Under the pieces are notes generated by a model. It was not told the DNA's origin, searched no databases, and was given only the letters and a program-made list of their open reading frames with translations. Below, one piece after another: positions 1 to 11,484 of a stretch of 64,000 nt of DNA. Position 1 is the stretch's first letter; the number at the start of each line of letters is the position of its first letter. The DNA comes from Actinernus sp. WN-2022 (lineage: Eukaryota > Cnidaria > Anthozoa > Actiniaria > Actinernidae), in NCBI GenBank assembly GCA_030867875.1, contig JAOWCC010000252.1:1-64000 (forward strand), read 5' to 3'. Made by a program: the position numbers and the translations under genes.

Positions 1-600
1 AAACATTCATAATAGTATATAACTTTTGTAAGAAAGACACGGCATAGTCAAGATATCAATTAAGATTTGTCTCTCGGGTATCTTGTCAAAAATGTGAAAG
101 CCACTTGTTGGAATCATTTATTGATGATTTGAAAACAGTTGGCTTTTCAGTTTGATCTTAGTTACATAACTACGCTAGCCTTAATTTCTTGATACACGAT
201 AACTATAGACATTAAGGCATATTGCCGTAATTGTGGTATTGTTTCAACATCCACTTCATTGTCTTAAATATCAGATCTATCAAAACTTGAAGAATAATAG
301 TATTTTCTCTCTGCTTTTCAACAAATTTGAATTGCACCTGTAGTAAAAGCACTCAGAACATTTAATATAACGATTTAATATAACGATCTTTATAGGAATT
401 ACAATTTAAACATTGATATTAACAAAACAAAAAGGTTAATTAAAGGCTTGAAGAAATTAAGGACAAATCGTGACAATGACAAGAGAGACGCAGTGAACAA
501 ACCAAAGGATTAGATACATTTGAGTAGCAAAAATGAAAAAATCAACATGAGAATCGTATTATTTAAATCTTTGTAAGACTACTACGTCCTATAACTACTA
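1..600. other. Stretch without recognisable gene
   Basis: AT-rich DNA with stops in all frames. The only structure I see is a perfect 13-bp tandem duplication (TTTAATATAACGA twice) at 361-386. Confidence 0.5.
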
Positions 601-630
601 TACTGTGTGGCTATATCGGTATGTACTGTT

Positions 631-722
631 ACTAATACTACTACTGCTGCTGCATGCTACTACTATACTACTACTATTACTACCACTACTACTACCACTA
701 CTACTACCGCTATCACTACTAA
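631..722. repeat. CTA/ACT trinucleotide microsatellite
   Basis: Imperfect run of CTA/CTG/CCA triplets. Two overlapping frames through it give Leu-rich and Thr-rich peptides, which are artefacts of the repeat and not genes. Confidence 0.9.
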
Positions 723-796
723 CTTCTGTTACTATAATTACTTACAATTTCATAGTGGTTCCAAACGGTTACAGTATATTTTTCTGAGAACATTAA

Positions 797-975
797 GCCC
801 TGGTACAACATTTGTCGAATTTCCGATCTTGAAACCGCTTCTAATGGCCTGAAACATTGTTGAAAGGTGATAAAAGATATTGAAAGTAGGTTGGAGAGAA
901 TCGGTTTGACTTCGCGGTTTAACTGCCATTTCAAACGGTTTCAAGATCGGTTTCAACAAATGTTGTACCGGGACT
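797..975. mobile_element. Short palindromic MITE with TTAA flanks
   Basis: About 40-bp inverted ends: GCCCTGGTACAACATTTG at the left pairs with the complement of the right end, which finishes GTTGTACCGGGACT. TTAA stands immediately outside both ends (793-796 and 976-979), the target duplication expected of piggyBac-type transposition. There is no coding capacity, so it is a non-autonomous element. Confidence 0.6.
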
Positions 976-1007
976 TTAATCGCAAAACTTGGAAATGATT
1001 TTTTTTA

Positions 1008-2090
1008 AACTATGTTTCATTATCTTGGGATAACTTTTCACTTCAGAGGTAATTTTAAACTTGCCATGAAAACGCTTTATAATAAGGCGTTACGAGCATA
1101 TAATGGGATCTTGAAGAAAATGTCAAACGTGGAGAATGTTCCTGTTAAAGTGTTACTCAAACTTTTCTCTTCGATGGTTGTCCCAGTTCTGTTATACGGA
1201 TGTGAAATATGGGGCGTGTATTTGCTGGGGAAAATGTCGTCTTTCGAAGCCTTTAAGCAAAAAATATTTAAGATTGTAAGTAATTTAGAAAAATTACAAC
1301 TAAAATTCTTCAAGCGTATTTTGGGGGTCCATTCTAAAGCTACCAATTTGGCAATTTATGGTGAATTAGGCAGAGTTCCCTTAATTGCACAAGTTTCCTC
1401 CCTAGTGGCAAAGTACTGGGTACGCATTACAGACAGTTCTTATGATACCACACTCGTTGGTGAAGCTGCACGAGTTTGTATTCGCTCTAACCATCAGGCT
1501 GTGGTATTTATAAATTATCTATTAAATTGGTGTGAACTCAGGTCATTAACTGACCTTAACATACCACTGAATCAGCTACCAATTTTAGGCAGATATCTGA
1601 AAGCGAAGTTACACAACCTTTTACTAAATTTTGGAAAGACCAGATTCAACAAGGTCGTACTTGTGGTAAACTCCGAACTTTCAGCCATGTCAAGACTAAC
1701 TTCGGGTTTGAAAGATATTTGACAGAAATTCGAAACGTTAATTATCGACAGGCTGTAACACGATTGAGAATATCAGCGCACAGACTACCGGTTGAATCTG
1801 GTCGTTATACTAAGGTTCCTTATGAAGATCGTAAATGTACATTATGTAACCTGAATGAGGTCGGCGATGAATGTCATTATTTGATGTCATGTACCCATGA
1901 AGAGTTTGTGAAATTAAGGAATGAGTTCTTGGATAATTTGCATAACCGAAATACCTCGTTTCGTTTGCTTAACACAAGAGATCTGTTTTTATATCTTCTG
2001 AATATGCATGACGATTCTTCTATGAAATTAGTTGCAGAATATTGCCATCGTATTTTGATTGTATTTAGTAGTTGTACTAGTAATTCTTGA
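1008..2090 (+). pseudogene. LINE ORF2, C-terminal part (5'-truncated, frameshifted)
   Basis: C-terminal part of a non-LTR retrotransposon reverse transcriptase polyprotein. It begins within the thumb region (SYLGITFHY-like, here HYLGITFHF), runs through the conserved VPVLLYGCEIWGVY segment, and ends with a Cys/His knuckle of the form CTLC-x7-ECHYLMSC before the stop at 2090. The frame changes once at roughly 1640-1665. Upstream RT motifs are absent, so this copy is 5'-truncated, as usual for LINEs. It is followed by a short 3' UTR and a (TTA)n tail at about 2144-2165. The same family recurs at 44947-46499, where the RT core is kept. Confidence 0.88.
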
Positions 2091-2143
2091 AGTTATCTCG
2101 TAGTGTATCCTATGTACCATTATCGGTGTTTTATGGATTAAAG

Positions 2144-2166
2144 ATTATTATTATTATTATTATTAA
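2144..2166 (+). repeat. (TTA)n 3' tail of the LINE
   Basis: Run of TTA/ATT triplets directly after the LINE 3' UTR, the kind of simple tail left by target-primed reverse transcription in families without poly(A). Confidence 0.75.
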
Positions 2167-2170
2167 AATT

Positions 2171-2605
2171 ACTTCGTGAAGATATCTCGCTCTGATTGGT
2201 CAAACTCTATGACTTTGTGAACGGTATAGATCATGGAAATGATGTTATATATTTCTGATTGGTTTGTGCACCATTATCATCATCACCATTAAATTTAGAC
2301 TACTGGGTCCAACCCTATTGAGAAGATCTGGCCCTACCACCTTCGCCAATTAAGTACGGACCGCCCGACAAAATAAGGCTATTCAGAACACTGACCGAAC
2401 TCCACTGACACATCGCCGTTATGTTTTATGACTTCCCTTGTACCCCCTCCCCCTTCACAATGTTGGGAGAGAAAGGCAACATTTCGGTCTTCTCGAAAAC
2501 CAACATTGAAATGGGAGGGGGGTTGTACCTGTTTAGAAATAGCCGGAAATTGCTAAAGAGGTCCCGACTTAAATGGCAGGGTTTGTACCTTCTAATCGTG
2601 CCCTC
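2171..2605. other. Stretch without recognisable gene
   Basis: No supported coding region. Short open frames here show no motif. A C-rich segment near 2440-2455 and a G-run near 2515-2523 are the only compositional features. Confidence 0.4.
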
Positions 2606-2609
2606 AACC

Positions 2610-3765
2610 AATATATAGAACGTATAAAAAATGCAAGTAGTTTGCAGTGGATTCAATCTTATTTAAGTCATCGAACTCAAAGTACAGTGGTGAATAACTA
2701 GCTGTTACTCAGCCACGCGTAAAGTAACAATTGGTGTGCCTCATGGTAGCGTTTTCGGTCTATTGTTGTTCTTGGTATATATTAAAGATCTTCCGTCACG
2801 CTTACATCAATGTTACATGCAGCATAATTATGGAAGTACAGTGGTGAATAACTAGCTGTTACTCAGCCACGCGTAAAGTAACAATTGGTGTGCCTCATGG
2901 TAGCGTTTTCGGTCTATTGTTGTTCTTGGTATATATTAAAGATCTTCCGTCACGCTTACATCAATGTTACATTGCGCAGCATCTTCTCCCGAAGAACTTA
3001 AGACAAGCTTAATGAAGACTTAAATCACCTAAAAGCTTGGTTAGAAGATAACAGACTACTATCTCTTTACATAACTAAATCCAAACTTATGCTAGTTGGT
3101 GGACCTCAGCATCTGAAGAAATTTGATCTCTTACGCTATTTATTGATGAGCATATCCTTGAAAGAGAGAGCAGTTATATAAAGTACTTTGGAGTTATTAT
3201 TAATGAGAGTGACGCTTTCATGGGCTGATCACATTCACTATATATGTACAAAAGAAGGTGACGAAGAGGCCTTTGGTGTCTTGAAGCGTATTAAGTACTT
3301 ATTACCATTCCATTCAAGAAAATTAGTTGTCAACTGCTTAATATTACCACTTCTTGACTATGGGGAGCTTGTTTGGGGGATAGGAATAACAGCACCCTGA
3401 TGAGGTTCTTGAATGTTCTTCATAACAAAGCTGCTAAGACTATTTTAGACTTACCTATAGTTATGTTTCCAGCTTTGAAGCTCTAAATACCCTCAATTGG
3501 TCTACGTTGTCACAAGGCAGTTATATCTCTACTGCTTTGTATGTAAGGGGTTAAACAATTTAGTCGATTTCACATTTAACGAAGCTGGGGAAGAGATATA
3601 CATTGTCACGACATGAGAACAAAATCACAGTTCAACGTGCTGGGGGTAACAAATATCGCAATATATATTTATTAAGGACTGGAACAGCCTACCGCCCGTC
3701 ATTAGCAAATATAATCAAACAGTTTTTTATTTATTTTAGGAAACAATATTTTAAGTATATGCCCA
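2610..3765 (+). pseudogene. LINE ORF2 fragment, heavily decayed
   Basis: Reading across frames gives ordered remnants of a CR1/jockey-like ORF2: SLQWIQSYLSHRTQ (2630s), VPHGSVFGLLLFLVYIKDLPS (2740-2800, normally just before the YADD box), a thumb-like AWLEDNRLL...TKSKLMLVGG (3040-3100), then LPLLDYGELVWG (3340-3380) and a C-terminal WNSLPPVISKYNQ (about 3680-3720). Several stops and shifts break it, and an internal tandem duplication (2681-2972) repeats the RT part. Confidence 0.8.
2681..2972 (+). repeat. Tandem direct duplication inside LINE fragment
   Basis: About 138 bp beginning AGTACAGTGGTGAATAACTA occurs at 2681 and again at 2835 (period 154 bp), nearly identical, with a short unique joint (about 2818-2834). 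It is a local duplication after insertion. Confidence 0.9.
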
Positions 3766-3974
3766 GTACCTGATGTTAAATTTACTTTAATTGTATTTTT
3801 GCTTGTATTTGTATTGTTATTTTTACTTCAGTTTTAAATCGATAGCTTAATTTTGATTAATTTTTACCCATGATTTTTCTGAGGACCCTTATGAAAATCA
3901 CCTTTAGGTGATATGGCATTCCTCCTTAAATATTTTATTTATTATTATATATATAATGCAAACGCTGTAATGAT

Positions 3975-4260
3975 CAACACATAGGTGAAACCATAGTCAG
4001 TAGACTATGGTGAAACTAAGCGTCGCCTTATTAAAGATCATTTTAATGAACACCGCTGCCCTATTCAGTGACAAACCTAACAAGTCTAAAGTCATCTCGG
4101 ATCATTTTCTCACTAACAACGTTAACCACTCACCCGATGACATGCAATTAATTCCTTTATAGCTCATTCATACTAATCGAGATAGAGTACGCACATCTCG
4201 CGAAGCATACCTTATCTATAAAGGACAAACTCTATAACCCAAAGGAATGAATTGTTAAGA
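3975..4260 (+). pseudogene. Penelope-like GIY-YIG endonuclease remnant
   Basis: In one frame 3998-4060 reads VDYGETKRRLIKDHFNEHR, matching the second half of the GIY-YIG nuclease of Penelope-like elements (Y-[IV]-G-E-T-x-R-x-L...R-x2-EH). Downstream pieces (SDHFLTNNVNHSPDDMQLI-like, then a C-terminal YNPKGMN) follow in shifted frames. The nuclease nicks target DNA in intact elements; this copy has stops and the N-terminal GIY half is not recognisable. A second remnant lies at 35157-35405. Confidence 0.7.
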
Positions 4261-4439
4261 AGAACTGTAACGTACACATTTTTAGTTAGCCTTATTATCA
4301 TATAATTTCTCATTTACATTATGTATCCGGTATCCGTTATTCTCTCGCGATTCTTAGTTTGTTGTAATCTTATATTTTGTAGTATCATATTCGTATGTAG
4401 TTGTATTTGCAACGGTTTATATTTTCCACAACTTGTAAA

Positions 4440-4850
4440 CCCTGCAGGCTGAAGAAGGTTGGCCTTGCCGCTCATCAGTGAACTAGCTGCAATAGAGCAC
4501 TTGATGTGCACCGTCTGGATTGAAAGCCAAATTGCCTGAGATAAATATAAAGTAGTTTGTTCTCTGCATGTAAATATGTAAATATACTGCGAATGGACAG
4601 CCCGCTCAATGATCTTGCTTGCATTTGGTAAGACGGAAATTGGTCGATAGTTATTGCAGTCAGAGCGGTCGCCAGCTTTAAATAAGGTTACGACTTTTGC
4701 CGATTTCCAATTGTTGGGAACTGATCACAACGCTGACCGATAGAAATGTTAATAAATTACACCAGAACAGGGGAAATAATACTAGCCGCATCCTTTAAAA
4801 GCCGTGCGCTTATTTTATCCAGACCTATCGCCTTGTTTGAACCATATAGA
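4440..4850 (-). pseudogene. LINE reverse transcriptase, fingers region
   Basis: On the minus strand 4850 to 4600 reads KAIGLDKISARLLKDAASII, then (after a shift) NNYRPISVLPNASKIIE, the classical start of a LINE RT domain. Continuing to 4450 one sees QFGFQSRRCTSSALLQLV, the equivalent of the QFGFR...ST segment. The palm catalytic Asp boxes are missing. Several stops make it a dead fragment. Confidence 0.8.
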
Positions 4851-5530
4851 TGAGATTTTTAGAGTTACAGTTAATATGATGTTTGATGGATCTGAGATCG
4901 CCAGTGGAGTAAAATATGTAATTAGTTTGGCCATGATTAATACTTTATAGGTTGCACAGTTAGAACTGAGCTAGTACAACAGCGAAATGAGCCACGGGGG
5001 CCATTAGGTTTGTAGGTACGGAGTTTGGATCTCACTACTGATATCATACGTTATGGAAGTTTTTACTGCGACGGAAGGCTACAAAAGGTGTAGTCTTAAA
5101 TACAGTTATGCATCGATTAGATGAAGAAATAATGTGTTTGCGGATTATCGAGGCTATGGATGGTAAAGCAGGGTTATACGTTATGACCTGCAGAGGAACT
5201 CAGTTCACACTGTTCGTTAGTTTGTTTGGGTGTGAGCGCTTCTGTCCTAGAGATAATACATACGCGACTAATTTATTTATTAAGAAAAGAGCAATTATAT
5301 CCACGTTTGTTGAGGTAAAATTTTAGTTCGTTAGTGCGTGATGTTAGGTTTTGTCAGAAGAATCGAATACGGCGTAGTCTCAGAGAATGGCTAAAAGGAA
5401 TTGCGCCGGTTTGGTGTGTCGAGGGTTGCAAGACGAAAGTAAGAGGTATTTGTGTTTATCAGTGGATTTAGTATAAACATCTGTTTCGATGTTACTGTTA
5501 TTAATAGTGATATTCTAAGAAAGGTACCGC
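4851..5530. other. Stretch without recognisable gene
   Basis: One 72-codon plus-strand frame (5108-5326) shows no motif I recognise. No repeat structure is visible. Confidence 0.35.
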
Positions 5531-5531
5531 T

Positions 5532-5963
5532 ATGGAGACAAGAATGACACCCTCGTATGCCAACTTGTTCCTGGCTAAATTTGAAACTGACACACTCGCC
5601 TACTGGAAGCACCTCACCAGCCGCATACTTCAGTGGTGGCGATACAAAGACGACATTTTTATGATTTGGACCCATACAGAAAATGAACTTGACACATTTA
5701 CTTCTTTACTTGATCAAATCCACCCCACTATCAAATTCACCTGTAATTTCACTCTTCCACATCAGTACCATGTACTTGCGAGTAATGTTCGTTCAGTTAA
5801 ATTCGAAATTATTCATAGTAAGAATCATTCTTATGAGATCACAAATAGTTTCTGTGCGTATGGTGGGTGTGGTGGGTGTGGTGCGGGTGATAAGAAAATG
5901 AAGACTGAAGCTTCAATGCAACAAGCAACATGTTGCTGTTATCAAAAAGGGCCCTGGAAATAA
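5532..5963 (+). pseudogene. Penelope-like reverse transcriptase fragment
   Basis: The opening ETRMTPSYANLFLAKFE and the following WWRYKDDIFMIWTH are diagnostic of the Penelope-like RT: the S-Y-A-N-L-F box and the catalytic Y-x-DD box (residues about 38-41). Residues 1 to about 80 are RT-like. The tail after that (Gly/Cys-rich, from a GGT repeat near 5860) is not RT. The ATG is internal to the original ORF. No telomerase-like N-terminus or GIY-YIG domain is joined to it, so it is a fragment. Confidence 0.88.
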
Positions 5964-6039
5964 AGTAATAAAAAAGTTACAATCTAATGGTTGTATACTA
6001 TTTACATTTATTTACAAGATCTATTCTAATCTAAACCTA

Positions 6040-6416
6040 GATTTAAAAACTGTTCCAAGGCTAATGTCAGGAGCCACATTTCTTGATGTCCACTGGCAGT
6101 TAATTTTGCACCATTATTAATAAAAATAACGTATATTTTGGCCGTTTCAGTCTCGATTATAGAGGCAATCTTAAGTCTTGACCATTTTCGCTGGTCTGAT
6201 ATATGCGGCATTTCTTAATTGTAAAATAGTTGGTAAAAAAGGAAGGGGCAGTGTTCCACTTAAACACTTATAAGCTAGACAGTTAGCATGCAAGCGACGG
6301 CTAATTGTCAAAGGCAGCCATGCATTCAAGTTTGGTTTGCAGCAGTTGTAATCTCGAGTAAGTAGAACTGTCTTGGTCGCTGCAGCCGATCTAATTTTTT
6401 GCACGCATTTTGACAA
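6040..6416 (-). pseudogene. LINE ORF2 extreme C-terminal fragment
   Basis: The minus frame from about 6416 reads KIRSAAATKTVLLTRDYN, then LNAWLPLTISRRLHANCLAYKCLSGTLP, typical of the post-RT C-terminus of CR1/L2-like LINEs (L-x-W-L-P-x-x-x-R...YK-C-x-x-G-x-x-P). No catalytic part is present. Confidence 0.65.
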
Positions 6417-6529
6417 TTACTACTCTAGGCGATATCACAATAGTCTAGGATAGGTAGTCGATAATGGTTCACTTATAAGCCTTATTTGCTGCATCAACAG
6501 TTAGATGTTTCTTAATTGCTGCCGCAGCG

Positions 6530-6565
6530 AGCGAGCGAGCCTGAAGCGAGCGAGCAAGGCAGCAG
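6530..6565. repeat. GAGC tetranucleotide repeat
   Basis: Short run of GCGA/GAGC units interrupted by CCTGAA; low complexity. Confidence 0.75.
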
Positions 6566-6796
6566 TTCTAATCTGTAAGCGGGTCCAAATCTCGATTTCT
6601 ATTTTTTTACCACAATGCATCACTTCTATTGTCTTTTTTTACCACAATGCTTTGCACGGATCTGATCGTCATGTGACACGAGGTGGAATCTGCATTGTTG
6701 GAGCTACTACGTTCAACCGTTCTTTAATGCATTTCTGTGTATGCGATCCTTGTGTAATCATGAATTTGTTGACGTGTAGGCGAACTCTGTGTGAAC

Positions 6797-7288
6797 TATC
6801 AGTTTCCAAAGAGCAAGATATCTCCTGTTTTCAAGATGGTGAGCAGCAAATAACTTTTTTCTATTGACCTTCGATAAAGTCGAGCATGCAGCCGGTTCAA
6901 AGCACAATTAGCATTTACAATTACATTCTCAATTACAGTTGATTTCCGGTGTTTAAACTTCACCGGGGAGAACAGCAGTTTTTTTGTGTCGGGAATCTTA
7001 TGAAAATGTCGGGAAGTGGTAGGCTCAGGGGATTTACCGGGAGATCGTTGATATGTCGGTACAAAATGAAAATAAATCGGGACAGCTTTTGAGATACACA
7101 CCACAGCTTAAACAGCTGGATTCAGTCGCACGATAGCCCCAAAACTACAAAATATATTCATCTAACACCTTGGCATTTTTATCACCCAGTAATATATTTT
7201 TCCTGCCAAAGTGCTACTGTAGGTTCTCTTCTAATACACTTCCGGCTTAACTGAGCGGAGCAGCATTCACTACCTTGTTAGGTATACT
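6797..7288. repeat. Left arm of 3.4-kb inverted repeat
   Basis: The sequence from CTATCAGTTTCCAAAGAGCA to GTTAGGTATACT is repeated in reverse complement at 9703-10173 with moderate divergence and small indels. The arms enclose the LINE at 8180-9690. This looks like a foldback element with long terminal repeats or an inverted duplication. Confidence 0.85.
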
Positions 7289-8170
7289 AGTCTACCTATA
7301 GCGCACCGAGTCTGGACGAAACGCTATCTGCGTGTTCCTTAGAATTAAGGTGTGCGTGTGACACCTAGATATTTATAATTTGATATAATTACAAGCCCAT
7401 CACCAAGAAATGGTTCGAATCTGTTATTTGCAGTAATCCTTTGGTGAGTACCGAACAATATACCTCCGTTTACATGCATGCATGCAGGGTCTGTTTTGAG
7501 TTGACCAATTCTGGAGATTGGTGCCGAGATCTCTTTGAAGTACTGATTTACTACATTTTTGGATTTGGTAAAGAAACTAAAAAAAGGTATTTCGTTTTGG
7601 AAATGCGGATTTAGCTGTTACAGTTACTGTAAAATCACATTCTTAATTGATTCGTTTTGCTATCGTGAAGCAATGTACTTACATTTGTAGACATTTTCCA
7701 AACCCATGCGTTAAAGATGAACTTCAAGATGTTCACCTCTTCCTTGAGGGTAGAACTTTTTGCTTCCTCGCCCTTACTTTGTCTGACTGATTTCCAACTA
7801 AACATCCAGGATTTAAAAGAACGAAAGAGAAAATCCAATTCAGTAAAAATGTAAAAAAAAAGCTCAGCATGATTGAAATAACCATCTGTTTAGTGGTTAT
7901 GAATCGTGCAACTCTGAGGCAGATTCAAACCGCGAGTGTTTAAGTCATATGCATGGACTATAGTAGAAAAAACCACCTGCTTTCTAGCGTGTGGCATTTG
8001 AGGTGTGGAAAGGGGAGGAGGTGGGAAAGTCAAAATCACTGGTACCGGCTCTAGACACTTCTATAATTAAATCTAGTCAAGTTCTTTTATTGAAGAATTA
8101 GAATTATCGTATTTCTGTAGCCATTGCAGCCATCAACTCAGAAAGAGTTTTAGTCGACCATGCACTTCAC
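7289..8170. other. Spacer inside the inverted-repeat unit, no gene seen
   Basis: No supported coding sequence. A minus frame at 7635-7838 has no motif. Short A-runs only. Confidence 0.4.
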
Positions 8171-8179
8171 TATTATTTT

Positions 8180-9690
8180 AAACTTCAGACTTCAGTTTAT
8201 TCGCACATTTTCTAGTTAACATGGTAGTAGATAATTACAGGATAAATAAAAACATAACAATAGTAACATTTAAATAACTGAGAAGAAACTATAATCAATT
8301 ATTCGTGCGCAGTGATCAAAGTAGAAGAAGCTTTCGTATTGATCACTGCCTACGTCTACCATAGCTAGGACAGAAAAAAAGAAGAAGAACGAACGTGGAT
8401 AAAACGTTCAGCCTCAATAAATGAAAAGAGTTATTGTCAAACATAATTAGAGTGTCTGTGATATAAGGAGAGATTGAGTATATTTTTCCTAAATGTAGAG
8501 GTTGAATTAGACTGTTTAATTCCAGGATCAATGGTTTGCCAAATTTGTGATGAAACTGTAAATTTAAATGTTTGTTTTCCGTAATTTGTTCGTGCTTTAG
8601 GTCTGCTAAAGTCAGTCTGTCTGGCGGTAAATCTTGTATTATAGGAGTGTCGATCTGATGCAATCTTAATAGTTTCACAAAATATTGTTGGGACTTTACT
8701 CTTTTCATTTATAATTTTATATGCAAAAGTAGCTATTTTTAATTTGAAAATGTTATCAAGTATACCAAGGAGATTAAAATAAGGGGTGGCATTCTCTCTT
8801 TTTCGCGCAAAAAAACATATTTTTATGCATTTATTTTGACAAGAACGCAATTTTGCCAATTTCGAAGTATAGGTGTTACCCCAGCTCATCAATCCATAAT
8901 TGATATATGGATAAATTAGTGTACAGTAAAGTTGCTTCAGCATATTTAAATCAATGTAATATCTAAGTTTACTTAGGATTCCAGTATTTTTTGCAATTTT
9001 GTTATTTACATGTTTATTCTGTTGTTCCCAACTTATATGATTGTCGATGTATATACCTTAATATTTTATATGACTTTTTTGTTCAATATTTCTAATACTT
9101 ATGTCTCGGATTCTTTTCTTTGAAGAGGTTAAGTCTTTTTAAAGTTTATTGAAAGTTTTGTTGGTGGCACAGTAACGAAAGATTTGATTAAGTTCTTCAT
9201 TAATCACATTTTCCACATCATTAATACATGCAAACATACTTGAATAAAATACGTTGGTATCATCGGCAAATATTCGAAATGATAGTTTATTAGAACAGTT
9301 AGGCATATCATTTATGTAAAGTGTAAAGAGAAGTGGCCCAAGAGTTGAGATGAGGTACCCCACAAGTCATTTTTAGTAAATCTGATCACGAATCGGTATT
9401 TCCAATTCTAACATATTGTTGTCGATTAGTCAAGTAGTCATCAAACCATATCAGCGGAGTTCCACGTATACCATACTTATATAATTTAGATAAAATAATT
9501 TCATGATTAACGGTGTCAAAGCTAGGCTTTGGAAAAATCCAAAAATAATCCGCATGTTATTTCTTTATTGTCAGTTGCAGTTTTTAAGCTGTCAGAAATT
9601 TCTAGTATCGCCTTCTCCGCAGAGTAACCTTTTATAAATCCAAATTGATAGTCAAAGATAATTTTATTTTTGGCGAGAAATAATTCCAGC
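8180..9690 (-). pseudogene. CR1/jockey-like LINE ORF2, RT to 3' end
   Basis: Read from 9690 downwards: YQFGFIKGYSAEKAILEISD, then the palm box GLFLDFSKA (first catalytic Asp), a shifted segment with KYGIRGTPLIWFDDYL, then TLGPLLFTLYINDMPN and FADDTN (9260-9340; the two catalytic Asps), and after a gap a 168-codon frame (8943-8437) with LIYPYINYGLMSWGNTY and SYNTRFTARQTD. The 3' end carries AATAAACTGAAGTCTGAAGT (8180-8200 region), a CR1-like tail. At least three frame breaks make it inactive. It lies entirely between the two inverted arms. Confidence 0.88.
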
Positions 9691-9702
9691 TAAAGAGAGT
9701 GA

Positions 9703-10173
9703 AGTATACCTAACAGGTAGTGAATGCTGCCGCTCACTTAAAGAAGTGTATCAGAAGAAAACCTACAGTAGCTCTTTCGCAGGAAAATATATTACTGGGT
9801 GATAAAAATGCCAAGGTGCTAGATGAATATATTTTGTAGTTTTGGGGCTATCGAATGACTGCATGAAGCCTGTTTGAGATGTGTTGTACATGTGTTTTCT
9901 AAAAAGTTGTCCAGATTTATTTTCATTTTGTTCCGACATATCAACGGTTTCCCGCGGTAAATTCCCTGAGCCTACCAATTCCCGACATTTTCTTAAGATT
10001 CCCAGCCCCAAAACGCCTGTTCTCCTCGGTGAAGTTTAAATAACGGAAATCAACTAAATGCTAATTGGGGTTTTGAACCGGCTGCTTGACTTTATAGAGC
10101 GCCAATAGAAGATAATTATTTGCTGCTCGCCATCTTCATAACAGGAGGCCTCTTGCTCTTTGGAAACTGATAG
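9703..10173. repeat. Right arm of 3.4-kb inverted repeat
   Basis: Reverse complement of 6797-7288 (see that entry). It ends at TTTGGAAACTGATAG. Shared landmarks include a TAACACCTTGGCATTTTTAT-like block and the AAGATGG-GAGCAGCAAATAA block. Confidence 0.85.
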
Positions 10174-10431
10174 CCATTATATCCTCCCCCAAACTATCAA
10201 ACTGAATGATATGCTCACACTGAGTCCGATCGCCTACACGACTCCAGTAACTCGACGTGCATTAGTAATCAAGTTACAAAACAGATTTTGTGGGTTAACT
10301 GACTCGCTGTTTTAGTAAACTTCACGTCAAAATTAAACACAAGACTAATAAGGAACACTGATCATGAAGGAACTGTAGTAAGAATGCAAACGAAGACGAT
10401 CAGAATTAGTCTGAAGTACAGCGTACGTAAC

Positions 10432-10883
10432 AGCCCCCGGGGGGACTCCCATATAAAAGGGGTAGGGATGCTCGTCGGACATTTTCGATTTGACCCCTAA
10501 GAGGTATTAAAATGGGCGTGGCTCAAGCTTATTTTGACTCCTAAAAAGTACCGATAAAAATGGGCGTGGCTCAAGCTTATTCTGACCCATAAAAGGTACC
10601 GATAAAAACATGCTAACATTTTAAACTTTCGATGCCTTTTATTGCTATTACTTGATGTTGTATCATCAAGCACATTCTTCCTTGTTGTTTTCAAAAGCGC
10701 TGTCATTCACTAGCGTTCGGTGACACCCGACCCCTAAAGGTACTGCTTTACATAAAAATGTCTGTGTTTGATCGTGGATACCCTTAAGTAGTACCGAACT
10801 CCTGATGTTGACCCCTAAAAGGTACGACAAGCATCCATGTACCCCTTACATAAGGGAGTCACCCCCTCCCCCCCCCCCCCCGG
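10432..10883. mobile_element. MITE with GACCCCTAAAAGGTAC iterations
   Basis: Ends are inverted: left CCCCGGGGGGACTCCCATATAA and right TACATAAGGGAGTCACCCCC plus a C-run. Subterminal GGGATGCTCGTCG on the left matches CGACAAGCATCC on the right. The interior repeats a 'GACCCCTAAAAGGTAC' type word at least five times, partly as an exact 55-60-bp tandem with ATGGGCGTGGCTCAAGCTTA. There is no coding. From memory this style of element is abundant in cnidarian genomes. Confidence 0.7.
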
Positions 10884-10889
10884 GAAAAA

Positions 10890-11480
10890 GCACAGCGATA
10901 AAATATCTTCGATATAGTTATATAAAAGTCAGATTCCGCGAAAAATGTAGATAGTACATAAAGACATCATAATCATATTTACATAGCTACACGTTTTTAC
11001 ATATCGCTTAATTTTAAAGAAGGAAGTGATTGTTTAGAGCTTCCCATAAACTCATGGTGTGTTCCCTCGGACAATAAAATAGCAGCTCAATTTAGTCTTC
11101 TTTCATACTCGGCTCATTACCATGTCTGTCAAAGTATGTTATTCAGTCTATTTTTAATCATTTAGTCAATTGAAAGTCGCACATTAGTATTCTCTAAGTT
11201 TACCATTAGTATTTCATGTATAGGGAGTACTAAAAAGGCTTTAAACCTGAAAGAAAAATATTCCTTATTAGTATTCCCTATTAAGGGAATACTATAAATG
11301 AGTGACTTTGTGAGATTTAGGGCACTGAAATACTGAACATTAATAGGCTAAGTGAGTGTGACGAGTGTGACGTAATTTCTAAAGTCCTCTCATTGATTCA
11401 AAAGTTTGAGTTTAGCCCTGCGGGCTTGGACTCGTCGTTCATTCAGCGGCAAAATCTGAGATCTCCAAGGCCCCAACTCA
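10890..11480. other. Stretch without recognisable gene
   Basis: AT-rich, with the word TTAGTATT(C/T)CCTA recurring around 11190-11290. No coding evidence. Confidence 0.4.
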
Positions 11481-11484
11481 ACTT

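Noticed and set aside
605..852. Leu-rich and Thr-rich open frames
   Set aside because: They are translations of a trinucleotide microsatellite with non-ATG starts.
4440..4500. Possible hammerhead ribozyme (CTGATGAG on the minus strand) near Penelope debris
   Set aside because: No GAAA(C) partner or pairing stems at the right distance, and the stretch is explained as LINE RT coding sequence (QFGFQSRRCTSS... region).
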